Assembly (NCBI GenBank): GCA_025360685.1
Contig: JANYBR010000021.1
Location: 1-9,566, forward strand
DNA from: Pseudomonadota bacterium
Lineage (GTDB): Bacteria > Pseudomonadota > Alphaproteobacteria > Micropepsales > Micropepsaceae
DNA length: 9,566 nt
Direction of reading: 5' to 3'
Positions 1 to 8,994 of the stretch are shown piece by piece (the first letter of the stretch is position 1; each line of letters opens with the position of its first letter). Made by a program: the position numbers and the translations under genes. A model generated the notes under the pieces. That model did no database searches and was not told where the DNA came from. It worked only from the letters and a program-made list of their open reading frames with translations.

Positions 1-14
1 GTGAAATCAGAGAG

Positions 15-140
15 ATGAACGTTCACGCATATCTCGCCCGCATCGGTTTGACGGAACGACCCGAGCCCAATTTGAGTGGCCTGCGTGCGCTCCACCGAGC
101 CCATCTCACCGCCATCCCATATGAGAATCTCGACGTGCAG
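15..140 (+). pseudogene. 5' fragment of an arylamine N-acetyltransferase gene
   Basis: The ATG at 15 opens a reading frame whose first ~42 residues resemble the start of arylamine N-acetyltransferases (acetyl-CoA-dependent N-acetylation of arylamines and hydrazines). It has the typical AYLARIG opening, then LRALHRAHL and the hallmark IPYENLDV. After codon 42 the similarity stops, and the frame runs on without recognisable content to a TGA at 294-296. The catalytic Cys of the Cys-His-Asp triad lies near residue 70 in this family and is absent, so no active enzyme can be made. The sequence after the break belongs, in another frame, to a PadR regulator, so this is a truncated remnant joined to another gene. 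Only an AGAG-like stretch directly before the ATG could serve as ribosome binding site. The family call rests on motif recognition. Confidence 0.7.
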
Positions 141-147
141 CAGTCCG

Positions 148-321
148 GTGGCGTTCGGACCGCCGCGGCGCTACTACGACATCACGGACGACGGACGAAA
201 GGCCCTCTCGGAGTGGCAATTCGCCTGGCGCGATATGCGCGAGTTTGTCGACGACGCCCTCAAGGCAGGAACCGTTCCTGTGGGAGTGATACCTGATGGC
301 CATGCCGGCGCAGCCACCTGA
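148..321 (+). pseudogene. 3' remnant of a PadR-family transcriptional regulator gene
   Basis: In the frame starting at 148 the translation shows the wing of the PadR winged helix (GPPRRYYDIT, then DGRKAL) followed by a C-terminal helix rich in W, E and D. It ends at TGA 319-321. The recognition helix and the rest of the N-terminal DNA-binding domain are missing; in their place lies the acetyltransferase fragment in a different frame. PadR regulators commonly sit directly upstream of DUF1700/HAAS membrane proteins and control them, and that is what follows here, overlapping by 26 bases. This implies that the piece once belonged to an intact PadR-sensor operon that lost the front of its regulator, or that the assembly joins two places wrongly. 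An ATG at 76 is in the same frame, but the residues between 76 and ~147 show no PadR similarity. Confidence 0.72.
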
Positions 322-1201
322 AACGGTCGCCGCCTATCTGGCGCAATTAAGACGGGCGCTGAAAGGCGCACCGGCCGGATTGATCAGCGATGCGCTCGCC
401 GATTGCGAAGACCATTTGAACAACGAGATCGCGCAAAACCGCGAGCTGACCGAAACCCAGATCCTCGCTTCCGTCGTCGAGACATACGGCACGCCCGAGG
501 AGATTGCAGAGGAGTACCGCGACATGGAATCCACGATTTCGACACCATTCCCAAAAGTCGAGATGCCCGAAGAGCGCCGTTTTGGCTTCTTCAACGTCGT
601 GTCCGATCCGCGGACGTATGGCGCGCTACTTTACATGCTGCTGTCGCTGGCGACCGGCATCTTCTACTTCACCTGGGTCGTGACGGGTTTGTCGCTGACC
701 ATAGGATTTGCCATCCTCATCATCGGCATTCCGTTCGCCCTGCTCTTCATCGCGTCGGTGCGCGTGCTGAGCTACGTCGAAGGCCGTATCGTCGAAGCAT
801 TGCTTGGCGTGCGCATGCCGCGTCGCCCGCCGACTGAACCTGCGGCGGATCAGGGCCTGTGGACGAAGATCAAGGAAGCGTTCAGCGACGTTCGCACCTG
901 GTCGTCGCTCTTCTACATGCTTCTCATGCTGCCGCTGGGGATCATCTATTTCGTGTTGGGCGTGGTTGGCCTGTCCGTTTCACTCGGCGTCGTTGGCGGC
1001 TCGATCTACAGCCTCATCACCGGCGAGGCGCACATTCAGATCGACGGCGCGCCCTATCTCGAACATGTGCTGCACACGGCGCCGGGCCTGGCCGCACTCG
1101 CCGTGCTGGGCATCCTGCTCTTCTTCGTCGTTCTGCACGCCGCACGCGCGATCGGCTGGGTGCACGGCAAGGTCGCCGAAGGTCTTCTCGTCCGGTTGTA
1201 G
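296..1201 (+). CDS. HAAS/DUF1700-like membrane protein with two sensor-domain repeats
   Basis: This 301-residue inner-membrane protein starts at ATG 296 behind GGGAG (282-286), nine bases upstream; a second in-frame ATG at 302 is possible. Residues ~10-78 form a soluble helical segment resembling the HAAS/DUF1700 region of PadR-partner proteins (AYLAQLRRALKGAP, then TPEEIAEEYR). Two membrane units follow. Unit A (about 103-173) has RTYGALLYMLL, GIFYF, VVTGLSL and a hydrophobic run ending in GRIVEALLGVR. Unit B (about 197-300) repeats this with RTWSSLFYMLL, GIIYF, VVGLSVSL and GKVAEGLLVR. They resemble the 'putative sensor' membrane domain found beside PadR genes and in some histidine kinases, but no kinase domain is present. 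The PadR gene upstream is broken, so any PadR control would have to act from elsewhere or is lost. The exact function is unknown; a role in envelope-stress signalling is inference. Confidence 0.8.
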   Translation: MAMPAQPPETVAAYLAQLRRALKGAPAGLISDALADCEDHLNNEIAQNRELTETQILASVVETYGTPEEIAEEYRDMESTISTPFPKVEMPEERRFGFFNVVSDPRTYGALLYMLLSLATGIFYFTWVVTGLSLTIGFAILIIGIPFALLFIASVRVLSYVEGRIVEALLGVRMPRRPPTEPAADQGLWTKIKEAFSDVRTWSSLFYMLLMLPLGIIYFVLGVVGLSVSLGVVGGSIYSLITGEAHIQIDGAPYLEHVLHTAPGLAALAVLGILLFFVVLHAARAIGWVHGKVAEGLLVRL

Positions 1202-1226
1202 GCCCCCTTACCCCGGACGCATCTGA

Positions 1227-1262
1227 GGCCCGCGAGCTTTCGGCTTGCGGGCCTTCTTTTTC
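1227..1262 (+). terminator. Rho-independent terminator after the sensor-like gene
   Basis: An 11-bp stem (1227-1237 with 1243-1253, one G-U pair) closes a five-base loop and is followed by a T-rich tract (TTCTTTTT, 1254-1261). It begins 25 bases after the stop codon at 1201, so it ends that transcript and separates it from the peptidase promoter downstream. Stem and tract were read directly. Confidence 0.88.
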
Positions 1263-1300
1263 GGGCGATGGAGCGAATCGGTCTTTTTTGCAAGATATTC

Positions 1301-1315
1301 TTAACCAGCCCGTAA
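1301..1315 (+). promoter_or_regulatory. Possible CtrA-like binding site
   Basis: TTAA at 1301-1304 is followed after seven bases by GTAA at 1312-1315, which matches seven of the eight fixed positions of the alphaproteobacterial cell-cycle regulator consensus TTAA-N7-TTAA. It lies just upstream of the putative -35 box of the peptidase gene, a position where a response regulator could act. Cell-wall hydrolases are known CtrA targets in several alphaproteobacteria. The match is imperfect and such short motifs occur by chance, so the call is tentative. Confidence 0.3.
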
Positions 1316-1318
1316 GGG

Positions 1319-1348
1319 TTGACGCCCATGATCCGCGTCGGGCTATAT
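1319..1348 (+). promoter_or_regulatory. Candidate sigma-70-type promoter for the M23 peptidase unit
   Basis: TTGACG (1319-1324) and CTATAT (1343-1348) are separated by 18 bases and resemble housekeeping -35 and -10 boxes. Transcription would begin near 1355, leaving a leader of about 85 bases before the GTG at 1439. The location, after a terminator and ahead of a two-gene unit, is what a promoter here would need. Confidence 0.5.
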
Positions 1349-1438
1349 GCACCGGCACGCCGGCTTGTACCGGGGGCATAACACTGGGCTGGGGTTGGTG
1401 CGCAGGAACCGCGTCAACACTGAAAGACAGGAGCCGAC

Positions 1439-3070
1439 GTGGATCGTCGTTCTGTACCGACGCAAATCAACCGAATATTGGACTGGCGCCGCTCGTTGAG
1501 CATCGCGTCAACCGCACTGGCAACGAGCGATGGCCGCTGGGCTCTCGTCTCGACATCCATGACTGCGCTCGTTGCGGGCGCCATGACGTGGCTTGCGGCA
1601 GGCGCACTGCCGCCCGTCCACACCCCAACGCAGCAAGCCAGCACAACGTTCCTTCCCTACACGCTCTTTTCCCAACTGGTGCAGGCCGGCGGCCGCATGA
1701 CTTCCGCGTCGCTGTTTCCAACCGGCACGGCGCGTCAACCGTCGCCCTCGCCGTCTCAACTGGACAGCGCGTTGGCGGCCGAAGATGCCGGCGACAACGG
1801 CAATCCTACGTCCGGAACCGAAACCCGAACGCTGACACTTGAATCGGGAGACACGCTCGCCGGGCTGCTCGAGGATGCCGGTGTGCCAAACGCCGACGCC
1901 AATGCGGCGATCCTGGCGCTGGCCAAGGTCTACAATCTGCGCAGCGCCAGGGCTGGCCAAAGTTTTCAGGTGACTTTCCAGTCGCCGCCCGATGCTCAGA
2001 TCCTGCCGCCCGACACGACACCGGGCGTCATCAATATCCCGCTTGCCGATCAAGACGATGCGGACGCCAACGGCGTGGTGACACCTGCGGTTGCTGCGCC
2101 GGCCGGCCGGCTATTGTCGATCGCGTTCTCGCCTTCGGTCGAGCACGACATCACGATCGCCCGCGCTCCCGATGGCAGCTTCAGCGCCAACGATGCCGTC
2201 AAACAGCTTGTGCAGCACCAGCATCGCGCCGGCGCGACGATCGACTCTTCGCTCTATCTGGCGGCCACCCAGGCAGGCATTCCGACCGACGTCGTGGTCG
2301 AGATGATCCATATGTTCTCGTACAAGGTCGACTTCCAGCGCGACCTTCGTCCGGGCGATTCATTCCAAGTGTACTACGACTATTATTACACGCCTGAGGG
2401 CATGCCGGCGAAGCAGGGTAATATCACCTACGCCGAGATGCGCACCGGCGGACATGTGATCGCGCTCTATCGCTATCAGCCCGACCCGAACCAGCCGGCC
2501 GACTATTTCGACGCGCATGGCGAGAACGTCAAAGGCATGTTGATGAAGACGCCGGTGGATGGCGCGCGCATCTCGTCGGGCTTCGGTATGCGCTTCCATC
2601 CCGTGCTCGGCTATACGCGCATGCACAAGGGCATCGACTTCGCCGTGCCTGTCGGAACGCCTGTCATGGCAGCCGGTACCGGCGTGGTGAAGGTCGCCGG
2701 TCGCCTCGGCGGATACGGCAACTATCTGCGCATCGACATGGGCAACGGCTACGGTACCGCCTATGGCCATCTGTCGCGCTACGCCCCGGGTATTCATGCC
2801 GGCAGCCATGTGCATCAGGGCCAGGTCGTCGCCTATAGCGGCAACACCGGCATGTCGACCGGTCCGCACCTGCACTACGAAATTCTCGTCAAGGGCGAGC
2901 AGGTCAATCCGCTGAAGGTGAAGGTGGCGCAGGGTCGCAAGCTGGCCGGCAAGGACTTGCGTAACTTCCTGGTCGCCCGCCTGCACACGGACGCGGTGCT
3001 CGCCTCGACGCCGCTTGAGAACAAGGTTGCGGACGTCGCAACCGACCTGCGTCAGGCAAAAGCGCGCTAG
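1439..3070 (+). CDS. M23 (LytM-type) peptidoglycan DD-metalloendopeptidase, membrane-anchored
   Basis: This 543-residue zinc endopeptidase should cut peptide cross-links in peptidoglycan in the periplasm, supporting wall growth or cell separation. It starts at GTG 1439 with AGGAG (1429-1433) five bases upstream. One N-terminal membrane segment (about 34-58) acts as signal anchor. A proline-, serine- and alanine-rich linker follows. Residues ~130-182 form an OapA/LysM-like segment (ESGDTLAGLLEDAG), then comes a Csd3-like middle domain to about 360. The M23 domain spans about 375-500. All active-site residues are present: H396 and D400 (HKGID), H444 (YGHLS), and H477 and H479 (HLHYE). Zinc ligands by family knowledge are H396, D400 and H479, with H444 and H477 catalytic. 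The domain order resembles MepM/ShyA-type enzymes. It is the first gene of a probable operon with the esterase 18 bases downstream. A short C-terminal tail after the domain has no recognised function. Confidence 0.93.
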   Translation: MDRRSVPTQINRILDWRRSLSIASTALATSDGRWALVSTSMTALVAGAMTWLAAGALPPVHTPTQQASTTFLPYTLFSQLVQAGGRMTSASLFPTGTARQPSPSPSQLDSALAAEDAGDNGNPTSGTETRTLTLESGDTLAGLLEDAGVPNADANAAILALAKVYNLRSARAGQSFQVTFQSPPDAQILPPDTTPGVINIPLADQDDADANGVVTPAVAAPAGRLLSIAFSPSVEHDITIARAPDGSFSANDAVKQLVQHQHRAGATIDSSLYLAATQAGIPTDVVVEMIHMFSYKVDFQRDLRPGDSFQVYYDYYYTPEGMPAKQGNITYAEMRTGGHVIALYRYQPDPNQPADYFDAHGENVKGMLMKTPVDGARISSGFGMRFHPVLGYTRMHKGIDFAVPVGTPVMAAGTGVVKVAGRLGGYGNYLRIDMGNGYGTAYGHLSRYAPGIHAGSHVHQGQVVAYSGNTGMSTGPHLHYEILVKGEQVNPLKVKVAQGRKLAGKDLRNFLVARLHTDAVLASTPLENKVADVATDLRQAKAR

Positions 3071-3088
3071 CGGCCCGTGCACTGATCG

Positions 3089-4063
3089 GTGTCGACGCGG
3101 ATCGATTCTCTTGCAGACGGCGACTTCGTCATCGGGCCGGACTATGCGCCAGCGCCCGAATGGTCGGTTCAGCCCGGTATCCCGGCCGGCACAATCCACG
3201 CAGTCACGATGCATTCGCGCGACAGCCGGTTCTATCCGGGCATCGAGCGGCTTGAGAACGAGATCACCCGGCGGCGCGATGCGTATGGCAACCGCATCGC
3301 CGCCGCAGGGCCGGAACAGTCGGTTGCGGCGTCCTACACGCGCACTGTCTGGGTCTATGTGCCGGCGCACTATGTGCGCGGCACGGCGGCACCTTTCATC
3401 GTGGTTCAGGATGGCTATAGCTATCTCAACCGGCTGCCGAAGGTACTGGACAATCTGATCGCCGCGCGCCGCATACCTGCGATGGTCGCGATGCTGATCG
3501 ATTCAGGCGGCGGCGATGCGCAAGGCAGCCAGCGCGGACTGGAATATGACACGCTATCGGGCCGCTACAGCGACTTCGTCGAGAACGAGGTGCTGCCAAG
3601 AGTCCAGCAAGAGTACGGCATCGCTCTGACCGGCGATCCTAAGGGCCGCGCGACGATGGGTGCAAGCTCCGGGGCCGCGGCGGCGTTCACGATGGCCTGG
3701 TTCCATCCGGAGCGCTATCGCCGAGTGCTCTGCTATTCGGGCACATTCGTGAACCAGCAGTCGCCGCCGGACCCGCAGACGCCGCGCGGCGCGTGGGAGT
3801 ATCACGATCACATCATCGCCGAGACGGACCGCAAACCGTTGCGCATCTGGTTAGAGGTTGGAGAGAAGGATCTGCATCACGACGATCCCGAAGAGACCTG
3901 GCACAACTGGCCTCTGGCCAACCAGCGGATGGCCGCGGTATTGAAGGACAAGGGCTATCCCTACCGCTTCACGCTTTCGCTCGGCGCACGGCATGTCGAT
4001 CCGCGCGTCGCCGCACAGACCTTGCCCGGCGCCCTCGAATGGCTGTGGCGGGGGTATTCGTAA
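3089..4063 (+). CDS. Esterase-D/enterochelin-esterase-like alpha/beta hydrolase
   Basis: This 324-residue serine hydrolase of the putative esterase (PF00756-type) superfamily, which includes Fes-like esterases and esterase D, probably cleaves an ester; the substrate cannot be read from sequence. The nucleophile elbow is G191-A-S193-S-G195 (GASSG), and the likely triad is completed by D261 (VGEKD) and H302 (GARHVD). A β-rich N-terminal segment (about 1-95, up to VWVYVPAHY) precedes the catalytic fold, as in many Fes-like proteins. There is no signal peptide, so it is likely cytoplasmic. An in-frame TGA at 3083-3085 forces the start downstream; GTG 3089 is the first candidate, but no good ribosome binding site precedes it. 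Translation may depend on coupling to the peptidase gene ending 18 bases upstream. No siderophore genes are nearby, so a siderophore role is unsupported. Confidence 0.85.
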   Translation: MSTRIDSLADGDFVIGPDYAPAPEWSVQPGIPAGTIHAVTMHSRDSRFYPGIERLENEITRRRDAYGNRIAAAGPEQSVAASYTRTVWVYVPAHYVRGTAAPFIVVQDGYSYLNRLPKVLDNLIAARRIPAMVAMLIDSGGGDAQGSQRGLEYDTLSGRYSDFVENEVLPRVQQEYGIALTGDPKGRATMGASSGAAAAFTMAWFHPERYRRVLCYSGTFVNQQSPPDPQTPRGAWEYHDHIIAETDRKPLRIWLEVGEKDLHHDDPEETWHNWPLANQRMAAVLKDKGYPYRFTLSLGARHVDPRVAAQTLPGALEWLWRGYS

Positions 4064-4077
4064 CACTCACTGGGAGA

Positions 4078-4208
4078 GCCCTCACCCGATTGGCGATTCA
4101 CGCCAATCGACCTCTCCCGCAAGCGGGAGAGGTTATCGGCGACTTACCTCTCCCGTTTGCGGGAGAGGTCGAACGATCGAGCGCAGCGAAGATCGTTCGG
4201 GTGAGGGC
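4078..4208. repeat. Composite palindromic intergenic repeat (REP/BIME-like)
   Basis: This element of about 131 bp fills the space between the convergent esterase and clpB genes. Perfect 12-bp terminal inverted repeats (GCCCTCACCCGA at 4078-4089, complement at 4197-4208) enclose four hairpins: a 9-bp stem (4087-4095 with 4101-4109), two near-identical 10-bp stems with the CCTCTCCCG/CGGGAGAGG core (4110-4133 and 4146-4169, differing only in the loop), and a 9-bp stem (4170-4178 with 4191-4199). Such GGGAGAGG palindromes are abundant intergenic repeats in rhizobia-related genomes. There is no open reading frame inside and no target-site duplication was recognised. No T-tract follows any hairpin, so it is not a classical terminator, though it may block transcripts or stabilise both 3' ends. 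Confidence 0.85.
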
Positions 4209-4211
4209 CGC

Positions 4212-6845
<2,634 letters not shown>

Positions 6846-6919
6846 TCTTGCCTCTCAAGCCCTCGTCCCGGGCGCTTTTACGGCCGTCCGGATGAGTCTC
6901 ATTGATTTAGAATAAGGCC

Positions 6920-6943
6920 CCTGATGGGCGCCCTTCTATCAGG
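6920..6943 (-). promoter_or_regulatory. Inverted repeat in the clpB leader
   Basis: CCTGAT (6920-6925) and ATCAGG (6938-6943) form a perfect 6-bp inverted repeat around a 12-base centre that itself contains GGGCGCCC. It lies immediately downstream of the candidate clpB -10 box, so it would sit at the start of the mRNA or act as a protein-binding site. It could also be a weak terminator for the MFS gene, but no T-run follows on the - strand. It does not match the CIRCE element. Confidence 0.4.
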
Positions 6944-6946
6944 CAT

Positions 6947-6975
6947 ATCTGGGTTTGCAGTCCTTGCGGTTCAAG
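6947..6975 (-). promoter_or_regulatory. Candidate RpoH (heat-shock) promoter of clpB
   Basis: On the - strand CTTGAA (6975-6970) and CCAGAT (6952-6947) are separated by 17 bases. CTTGAA is the canonical -35 of sigma-32-type promoters, and the CC--AT form fits -10 boxes described for alphaproteobacterial RpoH. Transcription would start near 6940, giving a leader of about 95 bases before clpB. The -35 box overlaps the TGA stop codon of the MFS gene. A weaker sigma-70 reading (TTGAAC, 18 bases, AGATAT) is also possible. clpB is a standard RpoH target, which supports the call. Confidence 0.5.
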
Positions 6976-8248
6976 CCCCCTCGTCCGGACTTTTCGGCGC
7001 TTCGCCTGGAATATCGCCCAGATGCCACAGCGGCGAGGCGAACGCTGTAAGTGGTGTGGCGATCAAGCCGGTCACGGCCGCGAGCAGCGCCCATCGCGGA
7101 CCGATCAGGCTACCCGTCGTGCCGCCAATCAACGCTCCGGCAACCGCGCTGGTGCCGGCGCCGACGGACATCAGGGCTGCGGTTCGGCCGAGCATCGAAC
7201 GCGGCACGATGCTCTGGCGAAGGCTCGCCGCCGGGATCATGGCAGCTACCGCCATCGAATCCCCGACCAGCTGCGCCGTCATGAGCGACGCCACCTTCAG
7301 CCAGAGCGGGCCGCTTGCGGCCGGAACGAATATGGATGACACGGCCGACACCAGGAATCCGAGAAGTATCGTCCTTCCCACACCGAGCCGGCGAACGAGC
7401 GGCGCGGACACCGCCGTTCCGATCAACGAGCCAACGCCGCCGACCGCGACCGTAATGCCCATCAACGCGGGTGAGAGTCCCAAGGTCTTGATTGCGAAGA
7501 TGACGTAGAGGGCGCTGAACGTGCCGCCGAACAGGGGCGAGAGAAACGACATCACCATCAGGGGACGCAGCAGCGGATTGTGCGACATGGTTTCGTAGCC
7601 AAGCTTCAGATCGTTGAGCAAGGTTGGCCGTTTCTTCTCGCGCTCGGCCGGATGTTCCTCCGCAGTTATCGTGCCGAGAAACGCGGCGGACACCAGATAC
7701 GTCGCCGCGTTGATGGCGATGGCGAACGGCGCCGTCAGGGTCTGGACCAATATTCCCGCGAGGGCCGGACCGCCTACTTCGGCAAGAGACTCCGTCATCG
7801 CGAGTTTGGAATTTCCCTCGATGAGTTGGCCGCGTGCGATCAGGTGCGGCAGGTAGGCGTGGTCGGCGATGTCGAACAGCACGCTGGCGCCGCCCATCAA
7901 CGCGGCGACGGCGTAGAGCTGGCCCATCGAGAGCAAGTGCATCCATGCGGCGAACGGCACGGTCATCAACACCGCCGCGCGCACGAGATCTGCTGCGACC
8001 ATGATCGCGCGCTTGCGCGATCGGTCTACGTAACCGCCAGAGAAGAAGCCGACGATGACGCTCGGCCCCAGCGCCAGCGCCGCCAGAGTACCGAGCTGAA
8101 ACGGCCTGGCATCGATCGTAAGAACCGATGCCAGCGCCAGCCCTTCGCGCGTGATGCGCGCGCCGAAGGACGAAACGGTTTGCGCGGCCCAAAGCCGCAT
8201 GAAGCCGGCGTGCTGCCACAGCGCGCCGGACGGAAAAGAAATCCGCAC
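6971..8248 (-). CDS. MFS transporter (EntS/TMS-type exporter)
   Basis: This proton-driven inner-membrane exporter of the major facilitator superfamily has 12 predicted membrane helices, a charged central loop (EEHPAEREKKRP) between the two halves, and motif A in loop 2-3 (GGYVDRSRKR). The overall pattern resembles the EntS/PF05977 group of efflux proteins; the substrate is unknown. I prefer the GTG at 8248 (about 425 residues) because GGGGG lies six bases upstream and family members start shortly before the LW-AQTVS-FG helix. A longer form from the GTG at 8287 (438 residues) has no ribosome binding site and is directly preceded by a hairpin. The gene sits between the DUF4167 gene and clpB, same strand, 122 bases or more from the former and 125 bases from the latter. 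The nearby Fes-like esterase on the opposite strand gives only weak support for a siderophore link. Confidence 0.87.
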   Translation of the reverse strand: MRISFPSGALWQHAGFMRLWAAQTVSSFGARITREGLALASVLTIDARPFQLGTLAALALGPSVIVGFFSGGYVDRSRKRAIMVAADLVRAAVLMTVPFAAWMHLLSMGQLYAVAALMGGASVLFDIADHAYLPHLIARGQLIEGNSKLAMTESLAEVGGPALAGILVQTLTAPFAIAINAATYLVSAAFLGTITAEEHPAEREKKRPTLLNDLKLGYETMSHNPLLRPLMVMSFLSPLFGGTFSALYVIFAIKTLGLSPALMGITVAVGGVGSLIGTAVSAPLVRRLGVGRTILLGFLVSAVSSIFVPAASGPLWLKVASLMTAQLVGDSMAVAAMIPAASLRQSIVPRSMLGRTAALMSVGAGTSAVAGALIGGTTGSLIGPRWALLAAVTGLIATPLTAFASPLWHLGDIPGEAPKSPDEGA

Positions 8249-8288
8249 GGGAAACCCCCAAATGATTTTAGCAATGGCCGCCGGCACC

Positions 8289-8332
8289 CGCGCATTGCGC
8301 GAGTGTCTACTCCCGACCGTCCGAACAGACGG
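8289..8332. other. Two short hairpins between the DUF4167 and MFS genes
   Basis: CGCGC-ATT-GCGCG (8289-8301) and CCGTC with GACGG around six bases (8317-8332) are small perfect inverted repeats in the space between the two - strand genes. Neither is followed by a T-run on the - strand, so they are weak terminators at best. The first abuts the far GTG (8287) of the MFS gene and argues against that start. Confidence 0.35.
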
Positions 8333-8370
8333 AAAGGATCAGGCGATAGCGAGGACCTTCATGGGACTGC

Positions 8371-8850
8371 CTATTCCGCAGCGTCCGCCTCTTCGCCCTC
8401 TTCTTCGTCGTCGCTGGCGCCTTCGGCGAGCGTGAAGGTGGGAGCGCTTTGGCTCGGCTGCTGCTGCTGTGGGTTCTGCGGATCGCCGCCCTGTCCGTTC
8501 GGACCGCGATTTTGATTGTTGTACTGCTGCTGTTGGGCTTGCTGCTGCTGGTACTGCTGCTGAGCCTGAGCCTGCGCCGCCATGATGCGGTAATAATGCT
8601 CGGCGTGCTGTAGATAATTTTCCGCCATTACGCGGTCGCCGGATGAATTGGCATCGCGCGCAAGCTGGAGATATTTCTCGTACACATTGGCTGCCGAGCC
8701 GCGGATTTTGACCTCGGGGCCCGATGAATCGAATGTGCGGTTCGGATTGTGTCCGCCACCGCCATTGTGTTGGCCGCCGCCGCCATTGTGCTGGTGCTGG
8801 CCGCCGCCTGCGTGTTGCGGCCTGCGGCCGCCTCTACGTGAACGCTTCAC
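8371..8850 (-). CDS. DUF4167 domain-containing protein
   Basis: This 159-residue protein belongs to the alphaproteobacterial DUF4167 family, whose function is not known to me. The conserved core (about residues 44-92) has GPEVKIRG, VYEKYLQLARDA and the strongly conserved SGDRVMAENYLQHAEHYYRI. The flanks are low in complexity: a basic start (KRSRRGGRR) with Gly/His/Asn repeats (about 14-36), a Gln-rich stretch (about 92-135), and an acidic C-terminus (DDEEEGEEADAAE). No membrane segment or signal peptide is visible. The basic Gly/Arg start and Gln-rich region suggest nucleic-acid or ribosome association, which is inference. The start is GTG at 8850 with AGGGGA four bases upstream; an ATG two bases before it is out of frame and runs into TGA. 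It lies downstream of prmC in the same direction. Confidence 0.93.
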   Translation of the reverse strand: MKRSRRGGRRPQHAGGGQHQHNGGGGQHNGGGGHNPNRTFDSSGPEVKIRGSAANVYEKYLQLARDANSSGDRVMAENYLQHAEHYYRIMAAQAQAQQQYQQQQAQQQQYNNQNRGPNGQGGDPQNPQQQQPSQSAPTFTLAEGASDDEEEGEEADAAE

Positions 8851-8994
8851 ATCGTCCCCTATCTAGAACTAGCTGGTTACCTGCGGTTCCCGCGCGCCCA
8901 AATACACGCAATCGGATGGTCGCAACTAAACGCAGGGCTCGTCTTTCGCTTGGTACATGAACCGCGGCCTTGCCGCTCCGGCGCCCCCCGGCCC

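Noticed and set aside
859..1842. Open frame of 327 codons on the + strand across the sensor-like gene, the terminator and the M23 gene start
   Set aside because: It spans a strong terminator and two genes in other frames, and its composition is that of a frame shadow.
3067..3077. Eleven-base match CTAGCGGCCCG at the M23 stop and again at 9074-9084
   Set aside because: Several matches of this length are expected by chance in a window of this size, and the contexts are unrelated.
7580..8515. Open frame of 311 codons on the + strand opposite the MFS and DUF4167 genes
   Set aside because: It crosses two real genes and their spacer on the other strand; the product is Arg-rich without domain signature.
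8529..8575. CTG/CTGCTG-rich stretch that looks like a tandem or CRISPR-like repeat
   Set aside because: It is the Gln-codon-rich part of the DUF4167 gene read from the other strand, with no regular spacers.
8835..8990. Possible short - strand frame running through the DUF4167 leader into its start
   Set aside because: It has many codons with A/T in third position, unlike the neighbouring genes, no ribosome binding site and no similarity that I recognise.
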